The translations under genes were made by a program, and so were the position numbers. Of a stretch of 64,000 nt of DNA, positions 26,085 to 35,787 are shown one piece after another. The notes under the pieces are model-generated. The model was not told the DNA's origin. It was given only the letters and a program-made list of their open reading frames with translations, and searched no databases. Source of the stretch: Paracoccus hibiscisoli (GTDB taxonomy: Bacteria > Pseudomonadota > Alphaproteobacteria > Rhodobacterales > Rhodobacteraceae); contig NZ_SUNH01000015.1 in the NCBI RefSeq assembly GCF_005048265.1, positions 59,460 through 123,459 of the forward strand, in the 5' to 3' direction. Position 1 is the first letter of the stretch. Every line of letters starts with the position of its first letter.

Positions 26085-27473
26085 ATGGCCAACGACAACC
26101 GCGCGACCGACAGCATCGACCGCGACGAGGATTATGGCCTGACGCAGGCGCTCATGGACCGCATCGACGCCGCGATGGAGGCGGGCGACCGCCCCGCGCT
26201 GGACGCCGCGCTGGAGCCGATGCACGCCGCCGACATCGCCGACCTGATCGAGCGGCTGACGCCTGCGCGCAGGCGGGCGTTCCTGACGCTCTATGCCGAC
26301 GGCATCGACGGCGAGATCCTGTCCGAGATCGACGAATCGATCCGCGAGGAGGTTCTGGACCAGCTGCCCCAGGCCGTCGTCGCCGAGGCCGTCCGAGAGA
26401 TGGACAGCGACGACGTCGTCGACCTGGTCGAGGATCTGGACCAGCCCGACCGCGACCAGATCCTGGCCGCGCTGGATGCGGGCGACCGTGCCGCGGTCCA
26501 GCAATCGCTGGCCTATCCCGAATATTCCGCCGGCCGCCTGATGCAGTCCGAGGTCGTGACCGCCCCCGAACACTGGACCGTGGGCCAGACCATCGACTTT
26601 ATCCGGGCCGAGGAGTGGCTGCCCGAACAGTTCTATCACGTGATCCTGGTCGATCCGCGCCGCCACCCCACCGGCTATGTGACGCTTGGGCGGCTGTTGG
26701 CCTCGCCGCGCGAGGCGACGATGCGCGATCTGGCCGAGGACAGCTTTCGCACCATCAGCGCCCAGGCCGAAGAGGGCGACGTGGCCTATCTGTTCAACCA
26801 GTATCACCTGATCTCGGCCCCGGTGGTGGACGACCATGACCGGCTGGTGGGCGTGATCACCATCGACGACGCGATGACCGTCCTGGACGATGAGCATGAG
26901 GAGGACATCCTGCGCCTGGCCGGCGTCAATGACGAAAGCCACGTTTCCGACAGCGCGCTGACCACGGCGCGCCAGCGTCTGCCCTGGCTGGTCATCAACC
27001 TGTTCACGGCCTCGCTGTCGGCCATCGTCATCACCCAGTTCGAGGCCACGATCTCCACGCTGGTGGCGCTGGCCGCGCTGATGCCCATCGTCGCCTCGAC
27101 CGGCGGGATCGCGGGAACGCAATCGCTGGCGGTCGCGGTGCGGGCCTTGGCCACGCGCGACCTGAACCGCTCGAACGCGCGGCGGGTGGTGATGCGAGAG
27201 CTGGGGGCGGGGCTGCTGAACGGGCTGGGGCTGGCGCTGATCCTGGGGATCGCGGGGACCGTGATCTTTGGCGACCCCAAGCTGGGCGTCGTGCTGGGCA
27301 TGGCGATGATCGTGAACCAGATCGTCGCGGCCCTGGGCGGGGTCCTGGTGCCCCTGGGGCTGAACAAGATGGGGCTGGACCCGGCGCTGGCATCGGGAAC
27401 CTTCGTGACGACGATGACCGATGTCATGGGGTTCTTTGCCTTCCTGGGACTGGCCACGCTGATCCTGATATGA
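26085..27473 (+). CDS. mgtE: magnesium transporter MgtE
   Basis: Mg2+-gated Mg2+ channel of the inner membrane. The 462-residue product has the cytoplasmic helical N-domain (about 20-130, Asp/Glu-rich), two CBS domains (about 140-270, beginning MQSEVVTAPEHWTVGQTI), a plug helix and five transmembrane helices (about 295-460). MPIVASTGGIAGTQSLAVAV near 330 is the conserved pore-forming stretch. Start ATG 26085 follows AAGGGGGC. Its stop overlaps the next gene's ATG by four bases. Confidence 0.95.
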   Translation: MANDNRATDSIDRDEDYGLTQALMDRIDAAMEAGDRPALDAALEPMHAADIADLIERLTPARRRAFLTLYADGIDGEILSEIDESIREEVLDQLPQAVVAEAVREMDSDDVVDLVEDLDQPDRDQILAALDAGDRAAVQQSLAYPEYSAGRLMQSEVVTAPEHWTVGQTIDFIRAEEWLPEQFYHVILVDPRRHPTGYVTLGRLLASPREATMRDLAEDSFRTISAQAEEGDVAYLFNQYHLISAPVVDDHDRLVGVITIDDAMTVLDDEHEEDILRLAGVNDESHVSDSALTTARQRLPWLVINLFTASLSAIVITQFEATISTLVALAALMPIVASTGGIAGTQSLAVAVRALATRDLNRSNARRVVMRELGAGLLNGLGLALILGIAGTVIFGDPKLGVVLGMAMIVNQIVAALGGVLVPLGLNKMGLDPALASGTFVTTMTDVMGFFAFLGLATLILI

Positions 27474-28009
27474 CCGACAAGGCCACCCTGCGTGCACAGG
27501 CCCTGACCGCCCGCGCGGCGGGAGGCGACCGGGATGCGCTGGACCGCCACCTGATCGCGGCGCTGGCGCCCCATGCGGGCGTGGTGCTGGCCGGATACTG
27601 GCCCATGCGCGACGAGGCCGACCCTCGCGCCGCCATGGCCGCCCATGACGGTCCCGTCGCGCTGCCTGTGGTCACAGGCGCTGCGCGGCCGCTGACCTTC
27701 CGGCTGTGGCAGGGCGGCGCGCTGGAGCGCGGACCCTTTGGCACCTCCCACCCCCCCGAATCGGCGCCCGAGGTCAGGCCCGATGTCCTGATCGTGCCGC
27801 TGGCGGGCTTTGACGACCGCGGCAACCGCTTGGGCTATGGCGGAGGGTTCTATGACAGGACCTTGGAATTGCTGCGTAAATCGGGTCCGGTCTTGGCCGT
27901 GGGCCTGGCCTTTGAGGTCCAGCGCCTGCCCGCCATCCCGACCGAGCCGACCGACCAGCCCCTGGACCTGATCGTGACCGAGGGCGGCGCGCGGACCCCC
28001 CTGCGCTGA
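27470..28009 (+). CDS. 5-formyltetrahydrofolate cyclo-ligase
   Basis: Converts 5-formyl-THF with ATP to 5,10-methenyl-THF. The 179-residue protein matches the family in length and has the C-terminal signature GNRLGYGGGFYDRTLELL near residues 122-139, which binds ATP and the folate. PDVLIVPLAGFD is just before it. The ATG overlaps the mgtE stop (ATATGA context). In other Proteobacteria this gene lies near 6S RNA; I could not identify a 6S RNA next to it here. Confidence 0.92.
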   Translation: MTDKATLRAQALTARAAGGDRDALDRHLIAALAPHAGVVLAGYWPMRDEADPRAAMAAHDGPVALPVVTGAARPLTFRLWQGGALERGPFGTSHPPESAPEVRPDVLIVPLAGFDDRGNRLGYGGGFYDRTLELLRKSGPVLAVGLAFEVQRLPAIPTEPTDQPLDLIVTEGGARTPLR

Positions 28010-28426
28010 AAATTGCTGATCGTGGCCATTTTGCATCGGCTGTGAACAACCTCCGGATGAGATTTGCATAAGTCTGTGGACAAGATGGGGGGTGTTCCAC
28101 CCACACCCTTGTCACTAAACGAAATTTCGTAAGACCCGGCCGATCCTGTCCCGCGGATGCGCCGGATCTGTGCGCGAATCCCGGCGGCCTGTCAGGGCGG
28201 TGCTGTCAACGGTCTGCGGGGCCGGCCGCTGCGAATAATTCGATTGAAAGCCATCCCGTCCGGGGCCAATTTCCAGGCCAGAGCCGAAAGCGGCACGAAA
28301 GATGGTGGCCATGAACGGCGCCACCACAGGCAGGACAAGGCAGACACGATCAGACGGACGACCCGGTCGTCCGCGCCCCGAACGGGCGGATCGCGGCTGC
28401 GCGCGGGACCGAAAGGACGGGCAGGC
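28010..28426 (+). other. 417-bp intergenic stretch with structured leader before nrdJ
   Basis: No convincing protein gene. Near the 5' end are two DnaA-box-like nonamers, TGTGAACAA (28041-28049) and TGTGGACAA (28075-28083). The second overlaps an imperfect hairpin at 28079-28113. A perfect 12-base palindrome lies at 28119-28130 (ACGAAATTTCGT), and a 9+9-base inverted repeat lies at 28355-28373, about 54 bases before the nrdJ ATG. The first 130 bases are distinctly richer in A+T than the surroundings, as a promoter would be. I looked for a cobalamin riboswitch core and did not find one. Confidence 0.6.
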
Positions 28427-31400
28427 ATGAAGATCGAGCGGCGTTTCACCACCAAGGATGGCGGGGCCTATGGCGGCATCGCCTTCACCACCACCGTCAG
28501 CGAGATCCGCAACCCGGACGGCACGGTGGTGTTCCACAACGACGCCGTCGCGGTGCCCCAGGGCTGGAGCCAGGTCGCCAGCGACGTCATCGCCCAGAAA
28601 TACTTTCGCCGCGCCGGTGTCCCCGCCCGCCTGAAGCCTGTGCGCGAAAAGGGCGTTCCGGCCTTTCTGTGGCGCCACGTTCCCGACCGCGAGGCCCTGG
28701 CCGCCCTGCCCGAGGAGGAGCGTTTCACCGGAGAGACCAGCGCCGCGCAGGTCTTTGACCGCCTGGCCGGGGCCTGGACCTATTGGGGCTGGAAGGGCGG
28801 CTATTTCACGACCGAAGCCGATGCCCGCGCCTATCTGGACGAGATGCGCCACATGCTGGCCCGACAGATGGGCGCGCCGAACAGCCCGCAATGGTTCAAC
28901 ACCGGCCTGCATTGGGCCTATGGCATCGACGGGCCGGGGCAGGGGCATTTCTATGTCGACCACCGCACGGGCACGCTGACCGCATCGACCAGCGCCTATG
29001 AGCATCCGCAGCCGCATGCCTGCTTCATCCAGTCGGTCAGCGACGATCTGGTGAACGAGGGCGGCATCATGGACCTGTGGGTCCGTGAGGCGCGCCTGTT
29101 CAAATACGGCAGCGGCACCGGCACCAATTTCAGCAGCCTGCGCGGCGAGGGCGAACCCCTGTCGGGCGGCGGCACGTCGTCGGGCCTGATGGGGTTCCTG
29201 AAGATCGGCGACCGCGCGGCGGGCGCGATCAAGTCGGGCGGCACCACGCGCCGCGCGGCCAAGATGGTCATCTGCGACATGGACCACCCCGATATCGAGG
29301 CCTTCGTGAACTGGAAGGTCATCGAGGAGCAGAAGGTCGCCTCGCTGGTCGCCGGGTCAAAGCTGCACGAACGGGAGCTGAACGGCATCTTTGCCGCGAT
29401 CCGCACCGGCGGCGGAGAGACCGATCCGGCCCGGAATGACGCGCTGAAGGCCGCGATCCGCAGCGCCAAGCGGGCGATGATCCCCGAGACCTATGTGAAC
29501 CGCGTCCTGCAATATGCGCGCCAGGGTTTCGACAGCATCGAATTCCCGACCTATGACACGGATTGGGATTCCGAGGCCTATCTGTCCGTGTCGGGCCAGA
29601 ACTCGAACAACTCGGTCCGGGTGACGGATGCGTTCCTGCGCGCCGTGCGCGAGGATGCCCCGTGGGAGCTGATCCGCCGCACCGACGGCACGGTCGCGAA
29701 AACGGTGTCCGCCCGCGATCTGTGGGACCAGATCGGGCATGCGGCCTGGGCCTGCGCCGATCCGGGCATCCAGTTCCACGACACCATCAACGCCTGGCAC
29801 ACCTGCCCCGAGGATGGGCCGATCCGCGGGTCGAACCCGTGCAGCGAATACATGTTCCTGGACGACACCGCCTGCAACCTGGCGTCCATGAACCTGCTGA
29901 CGTTCTGGACCGATGGCCGGTTCGACGCCGATGCCTATGCCCATGCCAGCCGGCTGTGGACCCTCACGCTGGAGATCAGCGTGCTGATGGCGCAGTTCCC
30001 ATCCAAGGAGATTGCGCAGCGCAGCCATGATTTCCGCACGCTTGGCCTGGGCTATGCCAATATCGGCGGGCTGTTGATGAACATGGGCCTGGGCTATGAC
30101 AGCGATGAGGGCCGCGCGCTGTGCGGTGCGCTGTCGGCGATCATGACCGGGGTGGCCTATGCCACCAGCGCCGAAATGGCGGCCGAGTTGGGGGCGTTCC
30201 CCGGATATGCCCGCAACGCGGGCCCCATGCTGCGCGTGATCCGCAACCACCGCGCCGCCGCGCATGGCACGGCGTGCGAGGGCGTGAACGTCGCCCCCGT
30301 GGCGCTTGACGCCGCGAACTGTCCCGACCAGACGCTGGTCGCGCGGGCGCGCGACGTGTGGGATCAGGCGCTGGCCCTGGGTCAGGCGCACGGGTTCCGC
30401 AACGCCCAGACCACCGTCATCGCGCCCACCGGCACGATCGGCCTGGTCATGGATTGCGACACCACGGGCATCGAGCCGGATTTCGCGCTGGTCAAGTTCA
30501 AGACGCTGGCGGGCGGCGGCTATTTCAAGATCATCAACCAGTCGGTTCCCGCCGCCTTGGGCAAGCTGGGCTATGCCCCCGCGCAGATCGAGGAGATCGT
30601 GGGCCATGCCGTGGGTCACGCGACCCTTGCCAACTGCCCCGCCATCAACCACGCCTCGCTGGCCGGTCACGGCTTTGGCGCGGCGGAAATCGCCAAGGTC
30701 GAGGCCGCGCTGCCTCAGGCCTTCGACATCCGCTTTGTCTTCAACCAGTGGACCTTGGGAGAGGATTTCTGCCGCGGCACCCTGGGCATTCCGGCGGACA
30801 AGCTGTCGGATCCCAGCTTTGACCTGCTGCGCCACCTGGGCTTCACCCGCGCACAGATCGACGCGGCCAACGACCATGTCTGCGGGACGATGACGCTGGA
30901 AGGCGCGCCGCATCTGAAGGCCGAACACCTGCCGGTCTTTGACTGCGCCAATGCCTGCGGCAAGACCGGCACGCGCTATCTGTCGGTGGAAAGCCACATC
31001 CGCATGATGGCCGCGGCACAGAGCTTTATCTCGGGCGCGATCAGCAAGACGATCAACATGCCCTCCAGCGCGACCATCGCCGACACGCTGGCGGCCTATG
31101 CGCTGTCGCACAGCCTGGGGATCAAGGCAAACGCGCTCTATCGCGACGGCTCCAAGCTGAGCCAACCGCTGGCCAGCGCTCTGATCGACGACGACGAGGA
31201 GGCCGAAGAGGTCCTGGCCCACGGCTCCACCCACGACAAGGCGCGCGTCCTGGCCGAAAAGATCGTCGAGCGTGTCATCGTCAAGGAGATCGTCCGGTCG
31301 AACCGCGAAAAGCTGCCGCAGCGCCGCAAGGGGTACACCCAAAAGGCCATCGTCGGCGGGCACAAGGTCTATCTGCGGACCGGCGAATATGACGACGGCG

Positions 31401-31987
31401 GCTTGGGCGAGATCTTCATCGACATGCACAAGGAGGGCGCGGGCTTTCGCGCCATGATGAACAATTTCGCCATCGCCGTGTCGGTGGGCCTGCAATACGG
31501 CGTGCCGCTGGAGGAGTTCGTGGACGCCTTCACCTTCACCCGGTTCGAGCCTGCGGGCATGGTGCAGGGCAATGACAGCATCAAGAACGCGACCTCGATC
31601 CTGGACTATGTGTTCCGCGAGCTGGCGGTCAGCTATCTGGACCGCACCGACCTGGCGCATGTCGCCCCCGAAGGCGCGCGTTTCGACGATATGGGCGGCG
31701 GCGAGGACGAGGGGCGCCCCAGCCAGCCCGCCGAGCTGAAATCGCTGACCATGCTGAAGCAGATCAGCAGCGCGGGCTATCTGCGCAAGCGGATGCCGCA
31801 GGACCTGATCGCGCTGCAGACGGGCGTGTCCATGGCCGCCGTGGCAACGGGCATGGACCTGCGCGCCAAGGCCCGGATGCAGGGATACGAGGGCGATCCC
31901 TGCGGCGAATGCGGCAATTATACGCTGGTCCGCAACGGCACCTGCATGAAGTGCAACACCTGCGGCGGCACCAGCGGCTGCAGCTGA
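28427..31987 (+). CDS. nrdJ: adenosylcobalamin-dependent (class II) ribonucleotide reductase
   Basis: Reduces ribonucleotides to deoxyribonucleotides with coenzyme B12 as radical source, independent of oxygen. The 1186-residue protein belongs to the large class II form. Seen: [12 protein letters not shown] and QSVSDDLV in the N-terminal part, [20 protein letters not shown] near residue 465, [20 protein letters not shown] near 665, and a Cys-rich end [18 protein letters not shown] with CGGTSGCS, which holds the redox-active Cys pair. ATG 28427 is chosen since homology begins there and AAAGGACGG lies upstream; the frame opens earlier. A strong terminator follows, so it is monocistronic. Confidence 0.95.
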   Translation: MKIERRFTTKDGGAYGGIAFTTTVSEIRNPDGTVVFHNDAVAVPQGWSQVASDVIAQKYFRRAGVPARLKPVREKGVPAFLWRHVPDREALAALPEEERFTGETSAAQVFDRLAGAWTYWGWKGGYFTTEADARAYLDEMRHMLARQMGAPNSPQWFNTGLHWAYGIDGPGQGHFYVDHRTGTLTASTSAYEHPQPHACFIQSVSDDLVNEGGIMDLWVREARLFKYGSGTGTNFSSLRGEGEPLSGGGTSSGLMGFLKIGDRAAGAIKSGGTTRRAAKMVICDMDHPDIEAFVNWKVIEEQKVASLVAGSKLHERELNGIFAAIRTGGGETDPARNDALKAAIRSAKRAMIPETYVNRVLQYARQGFDSIEFPTYDTDWDSEAYLSVSGQNSNNSVRVTDAFLRAVREDAPWELIRRTDGTVAKTVSARDLWDQIGHAAWACADPGIQFHDTINAWHTCPEDGPIRGSNPCSEYMFLDDTACNLASMNLLTFWTDGRFDADAYAHASRLWTLTLEISVLMAQFPSKEIAQRSHDFRTLGLGYANIGGLLMNMGLGYDSDEGRALCGALSAIMTGVAYATSAEMAAELGAFPGYARNAGPMLRVIRNHRAAAHGTACEGVNVAPVALDAANCPDQTLVARARDVWDQALALGQAHGFRNAQTTVIAPTGTIGLVMDCDTTGIEPDFALVKFKTLAGGGYFKIINQSVPAALGKLGYAPAQIEEIVGHAVGHATLANCPAINHASLAGHGFGAAEIAKVEAALPQAFDIRFVFNQWTLGEDFCRGTLGIPADKLSDPSFDLLRHLGFTRAQIDAANDHVCGTMTLEGAPHLKAEHLPVFDCANACGKTGTRYLSVESHIRMMAAAQSFISGAISKTINMPSSATIADTLAAYALSHSLGIKANALYRDGSKLSQPLASALIDDDEEAEEVLAHGSTHDKARVLAEKIVERVIVKEIVRSNREKLPQRRKGYTQKAIVGGHKVYLRTGEYDDGGLGEIFIDMHKEGAGFRAMMNNFAIAVSVGLQYGVPLEEFVDAFTFTRFEPAGMVQGNDSIKNATSILDYVFRELAVSYLDRTDLAHVAPEGARFDDMGGGEDEGRPSQPAELKSLTMLKQISSAGYLRKRMPQDLIALQTGVSMAAVATGMDLRAKARMQGYEGDPCGECGNYTLVRNGTCMKCNTCGGTSGCS

Positions 31988-31994
31988 ACAGGAT

Positions 31995-32025
31995 CGCCCC
32001 CGCCATTGCGCGGGGGCGTCTTTTT
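31995..32025 (+). terminator. rho-independent terminator of nrdJ
   Basis: Nine-base G/C arms (31995-32003 and 32010-32018), six-base loop and a TCTTTTT tail, beginning eight bases after the nrdJ stop. Confidence 0.92.
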
Positions 32026-32173
32026 GCCTGCAACATCTTATGGATATCTTCGGCGTGCCGCGCTAGGTCCGGGGGGTGGCGCTTGACGCTGGCCGCTCTT
32101 GGGCCTTCACTGGCGGTGCAACAGGCGGTCTGTGGACATGGTGTCCGGGCGTAACTGGTCCAAGGGGTTTGCG

Positions 32174-33607
32174 ATGACGAAGATCACTCCGGTTCTGATG
32201 GCGGGCGGTTCGGGCACGCGGTTGTGGCCCGTGTCCCGCAAAAGCTTTCCCAAGCAGTTCGCGGCCCTGACGGGGGACGAGACGCTGTTCCAGGCCTCGG
32301 CCCGGCGGCTGTCCGGCCCGGATTTCGCGGCGCCCGTGGTCATGACGAATTCCGATTTCCGCTTCATCGTGGCCGAACAGCTGGAGCAGGCGGGCATCAC
32401 CCCCGGCCGCATCGTGATCGAACCCGCAGGCCGCAACACCGCGCCCGCGATTCTGGCCGCAGCCCTGATGGTGGCCGCCGACGACCCCGAGGGTCTGGTG
32501 CTGGTCGCGCCGTCGGATCACGTGATCCCCGACGCCAAGGCCTTTGCCGCCGCCGTGGCTCAGGGCGCGCAGGCCGCGGCCGAGGGGCGGATCGTGACCT
32601 TCGGCATCACCCCCGACCGCCCCGAGACCGGATACGGCTATCTGGAGCTGGCGGGCAGCGGCGATGGCCCGCAACCCCTGGCGCGCTTCGTCGAGAAACC
32701 CGATGCCGACCGCGCGGCCCAGATGCTGGCCGAGGGCAATTACCTGTGGAACGCCGGCATCTTCCTGTTCAGCGCCCGCGCCATGATCGACGCCTTCCGC
32801 GCCCATGCCCCGGCCTATCTGGAGCCGGTGGGCCAGGCCGTCGATCAGGCGCAGACCGATCTGGGCTTTCTGCGGCTGGCCAAGGCGCCCTGGGCCGCGG
32901 TCGAGGATCAGTCCATCGACTATGCCGTGATGGAAAAGGCCGACAATCTGACGGTCGTTCGGTTTTCGGGCCGCTGGTCGGATCTGGGCGGATGGGACGC
33001 GGTCTGGCGCGAGGCGCTGGAGCATCAGCCCTCCGATCACGGCGTGGTCACGGACGACAACTCCACCGCGATCGACTGCGAGGACGTGCTGCTGCGCTCG
33101 GACAGCAGCGACCTCAAGGTCGTGGGCATCGGGCTGCGCGACGTGATGGTGGTGGCCACATCGGACGCGGTGCTGGTGGCCGACCGGGGCCGCGCGCAGG
33201 ACGTGCGGCTGGCCGTCAGCGCGCTCAAGGCGAAACGCGCCAAGCAGGCCGAGGCGTTCCCCCGCGACCACCGCCCCTGGGGCTGGTTCGAGACGCTGGC
33301 CCTGGCCGACCGCTTTCAGGTCAAGCGCATCGTGGTGAAACCCGGCGCGGCCCTGTCGCTGCAAAGCCATGTCCACCGGTCCGAACACTGGATCGTGGTG
33401 TCGGGCACCGCCCGCGTCACCGTGGATGACAGCGTGACCCTGGTGACTGAAAACCAGTCGATCTACGTCCCCCTGGGCGCCGTCCACCGGATGGAGAACC
33501 CGGGCAAGGTGCCGATGGTCCTGATCGAGGTCCAGACCGGCAGCTATCTGGGCGAAGACGACATCATCCGCTACGAGGACGTCTATTCCCGCAGCTCGGC
33601 CGACTGA
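32174..33607 (+). CDS. manC: mannose-1-phosphate guanylyltransferase / mannose-6-phosphate isomerase
   Basis: Makes GDP-mannose for polysaccharide synthesis; type II bifunctional PMI-GMP enzyme. The 477-residue protein has the pyrophosphorylase motif MAGGSGTRLWPVSRKSFPKQ at residues 9-28, VEKPDADRAAQML near 175, and a C-terminal cupin (about 350-470) with LSLQSHVHRSEHWIVVSGTA, the metal site of the isomerase half. ATG 32174 is the first Met of the conserved start. A weak promoter (TTGACG 32083-32088, TTCACT 32106-32111) lies upstream. No other polysaccharide genes are adjacent. Its 3' end overlaps the HxlR gene on the other strand by 25 bases. Confidence 0.94.
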   Translation: MTKITPVLMAGGSGTRLWPVSRKSFPKQFAALTGDETLFQASARRLSGPDFAAPVVMTNSDFRFIVAEQLEQAGITPGRIVIEPAGRNTAPAILAAALMVAADDPEGLVLVAPSDHVIPDAKAFAAAVAQGAQAAAEGRIVTFGITPDRPETGYGYLELAGSGDGPQPLARFVEKPDADRAAQMLAEGNYLWNAGIFLFSARAMIDAFRAHAPAYLEPVGQAVDQAQTDLGFLRLAKAPWAAVEDQSIDYAVMEKADNLTVVRFSGRWSDLGGWDAVWREALEHQPSDHGVVTDDNSTAIDCEDVLLRSDSSDLKVVGIGLRDVMVVATSDAVLVADRGRAQDVRLAVSALKAKRAKQAEAFPRDHRPWGWFETLALADRFQVKRIVVKPGAALSLQSHVHRSEHWIVVSGTARVTVDDSVTLVTENQSIYVPLGAVHRMENPGKVPMVLIEVQTGSYLGEDDIIRYEDVYSRSSAD

Positions 33608-33969
33608 TCGGGCAGCAAGCGGGGCAGGGTGACCTCGACCCAATCGGCCAGCGCCGCGACATGGGTCGCGGCCTCAAGGCCAAGGGGCGTCAGCGAATAT
33701 TCCGTCTGCGGCGGCACGACCGGATAGGCCACGCGCAGGACCAGCCCATGCGCCTCCAGCCGGCGCAGCGTCTCGGCCAGCATCCGCTCGCTGACGCCCC
33801 CCACCCGACGGCGCAGCGCGCTGAAGCGCAGCGTGCCGTCGCGCAGCACCATCAGCACCAGCACCCCCCATTGGCTTGTGACCACCCGCAGCACCGCGCG
33901 GGACGGGCAGGCGGCGGCCAGAACATCGCCGCGCCGCAATTGGTCGCTGATGCTGTCGGTCATATCCAT
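33583..33969 (-). CDS. HxlR/YtfH family winged-helix regulator
   Basis: A 128-residue winged-helix repressor of the HxlR class, redox- or electrophile-responsive in studied cases. The core contains CPSRAVLRVVTSQWGVLVLM near residue 23, LRFSALRRRVGGVSERMLAE near 52 and the wing VVPPQTEYSLTPLG. One Cys (in AACPSRAV) sits at the position of the sensor Cys of this family. Start at ATG 33969 with AAAGG upstream; ATG 33963 is possible. Divergent from the QorB-like gene, the same arrangement as ytfH-qorB in E. coli, so it likely controls it. Confidence 0.9.
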   Translation of the reverse strand: MDMTDSISDQLRRGDVLAAACPSRAVLRVVTSQWGVLVLMVLRDGTLRFSALRRRVGGVSERMLAETLRRLEAHGLVLRVAYPVVPPQTEYSLTPLGLEAATHVAALADWVEVTLPRLLPDQSAELRE

Positions 33970-33987
33970 ACTTACCTTTCTGTGCGT

Positions 33988-34003
33988 ACTTACGAAAAGT
34001 AAG
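33988..34003. promoter_or_regulatory. candidate HxlR operator between the HxlR and QorB-like genes
   Basis: Inverted repeat CTTAC (33989-33993) and GTAAG (33999-34003) with a five-base centre, and a second TACTTAC copy at 33969-33975 next to the HxlR start. The divergent position fits an operator used for both genes. Confidence 0.5.
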
Positions 34004-34045
34004 CCGATGCGCCATATCCGGCAAGTCCCATCGAAGGAGAATCCG

Positions 34046-34864
34046 ATGACCCTTGCCATCACCGGCGCCACCGGCCAACTGGGCCGCCTTGTCCTGGACC
34101 GCCTGACGGCCCTTGGTCACCCCGCCACCGGCCTGGCGCGCAGGCCCGGCCCCGACCAGCGGCTGTTCGACTATGACCGCCCCGACACGCTGGCCCCGGC
34201 GCTGGCGGGCATCGACAGCCTGCTGCTGATCTCGGGCAGCGAGATCGGGCGCCGCGTGGCTCAGCACCGCGCCGTCATCGACGCGGCGGTGGCGGCGGGG
34301 GTGCGGCGCATCACCTATACCAGCCTGCTGCGTGCCGACCGCTCGATCCTGTCGCTGGCCGAGGAACACCGCCAGACCGAGGCGATGCTGGCCGCCTCCG
34401 GCTTGACCGTCACCATTCTGCGCAACGGCTGGTATCACGAGAACTATCTGGCGGGCATTCCGGCGGCGCTGCAGCATGGCGTGCTGATGGGGTCGGCGGG
34501 GCAGGGGCGCATCGCCTCGGCCGCGCGGGCCGATTATGCCGAGGCTGCGGTGGCGGTGCTGCTGGGCCCGGGCCATGACAGCCAGACCTATGAGCTGGCC
34601 GGTGCCCCCACCTGGACGCTGGCCGATCTGGCGGCCCAGATCAGCCAGCAGACCGGGCGCGACATCCCCTATCGCGACCTGCCCGAGGCCGATTATGCCG
34701 CTGTCCTGGCGGGGGCGATGCCCGCGCCGCTGGCGCAGGTCTATGCCGGGCTGGATGCCGCCGCGGCCCAGGGCGCGCTGGATGGCGACGGCGCGGTGCT
34801 GGCGCGGCTGATCGGGCGGCCCTCTCAGCCGCTGGCCGAGGCGGTGCGCGCGGCGCTGGCCTAG
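34046..34864 (+). CDS. NAD(P)H-binding SDR family protein, QorB-like quinone oxidoreductase
   Basis: Atypical short-chain dehydrogenase of the NmrA/QorB group; QorB of E. coli reduces quinones with NADPH. The 272-residue protein begins with the Rossmann motif ITGATGQLGRLVLDRL, then has SLLLISGSEIGRR, RITYTSLLRAD near 93 and ILRNGWYHENY near 132, all typical of QorB. GAAGGAG precedes ATG 34046 by six bases. It is divergent from the HxlR gene and ends on a CTAG shared with the convergent DsbA-like gene. Confidence 0.88.
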   Translation: MTLAITGATGQLGRLVLDRLTALGHPATGLARRPGPDQRLFDYDRPDTLAPALAGIDSLLLISGSEIGRRVAQHRAVIDAAVAAGVRRITYTSLLRADRSILSLAEEHRQTEAMLAASGLTVTILRNGWYHENYLAGIPAALQHGVLMGSAGQGRIASAARADYAEAAVAVLLGPGHDSQTYELAGAPTWTLADLAAQISQQTGRDIPYRDLPEADYAAVLAGAMPAPLAQVYAGLDAAAAQGALDGDGAVLARLIGRPSQPLAEAVRAALA

Positions 34865-35616
34865 TTCGCGCTGTCGCGGATCTGGGCGATGGTCTGCGCC
34901 ACGCCCACCCGCGGCACGCCGCGCAGCATCTGGTCGCCGATCACGAAGGTCGGCGTCCCCTGGATCGCCATGACCTGCGCCAGCGCGCGGTTGCGCTCCA
35001 GCACGCCGGTCACGGCATCGGTCTGCATATGGGCCAGCACATCGACCGAACCGATGCCGATCTGTTCCGAGATGTCGCGCAGTGCGCGGTCGGTCACCGG
35101 GCCGCGCAGCGCCATCAGCGCATCATGCGCGGCCAGATAGGCGTCATCCCCCGCCAGCTGATGGACCGAGATGGCATAGCGGGCGGATAGCTCGCTCTCC
35201 TCTCCCAGGATGGGAAATTCCTTGAGGATCAGGCGGATATTGCCATCTTCCTCGACCGCGTCATGGACCTCTTGGTTGAACTGTCGGCAGACGCCGCAGC
35301 GATAGTCGATGAACTCGACCATGGTCAGGTCGCCCTCGGGGTTGCCGCCGACCCAACTATAGCCGTCCTGGAACAGTGCCTCGCTGTTGTCCTGGACCAG
35401 CTGCTGGTCGGTGCGCGACGCGTCCTGCGCCTGGCGGGTCTCAAGGACGGTGATCGCCTCGACCAGAACCTCGGGGTTCTCCATCAGATAGTCGCGCACC
35501 GCCGCGCCAAAGGCGGTCTTTTCGGCATCGCTCATCGCGTCGAGGTCAAAGGCCATCGCCGGGGTGGCCAGCGCGGTGGCGGCTCCCAGCAGCAAGGCGG
35601 CGGTCAGGCGTGTCAT
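34861..35616 (-). CDS. DsbA family thiol-disulfide oxidoreductase
   Basis: Periplasmic disulfide-handling protein. The 251-residue precursor has a signal peptide (MTRLTAALLLGAATALATPA, cleaved after AMA), a helical N-terminal region, then the thioredoxin fold with the active site EFIDYRCGVCRQFNQEV near residue 103. The CGVC pair and the cis-Pro loop QGTPTFVIGDQM near 222 mark a DsbA/ScsC-type enzyme. No DsbB gene is adjacent. ATG 35616 is chosen for the signal peptide; an in-frame ATG at 35637 is possible. Confidence 0.92.
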   Translation of the reverse strand: MTRLTAALLLGAATALATPAMAFDLDAMSDAEKTAFGAAVRDYLMENPEVLVEAITVLETRQAQDASRTDQQLVQDNSEALFQDGYSWVGGNPEGDLTMVEFIDYRCGVCRQFNQEVHDAVEEDGNIRLILKEFPILGEESELSARYAISVHQLAGDDAYLAAHDALMALRGPVTDRALRDISEQIGIGSVDVLAHMQTDAVTGVLERNRALAQVMAIQGTPTFVIGDQMLRGVPRVGVAQTIAQIRDSAN

Positions 35617-35787
35617 GGGCGCGTCCCTTGAGGTCATGTCGCGCGCAGAGTGGACCGCAGGGCGCGCGATGGCAAGAACGCCCCCCACACGGCTGCGTGT
35701 GACCATGCGCCCCCGACAGCACTGCGTGTAAAGAACTGGAGCGTCGCCGCGTCCCGCGCTATCACGGGGCAAAAATGAGGCCGAGCC

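Noticed and set aside
27470..28130. 6S RNA next to the 5-formyl-THF cyclo-ligase gene
   Set aside because: The gene overlaps mgtE upstream, leaving no room, and the downstream stretch does not fold into a long stem with a central bubble by inspection.
28041..28130. Chromosome replication origin (DnaA-like boxes, AT-rich part)
   Set aside because: Only two imperfect boxes, no AT-rich 13-mers, and none of the genes that flank origins in Rhodobacterales.
28010..28426. Cobalamin riboswitch upstream of the B12-dependent reductase
   Set aside because: The conserved B12-box core (a GCCACTG-type element with its partner stems) could not be found on the plus strand; the palindromes there do not fit the riboswitch layout.
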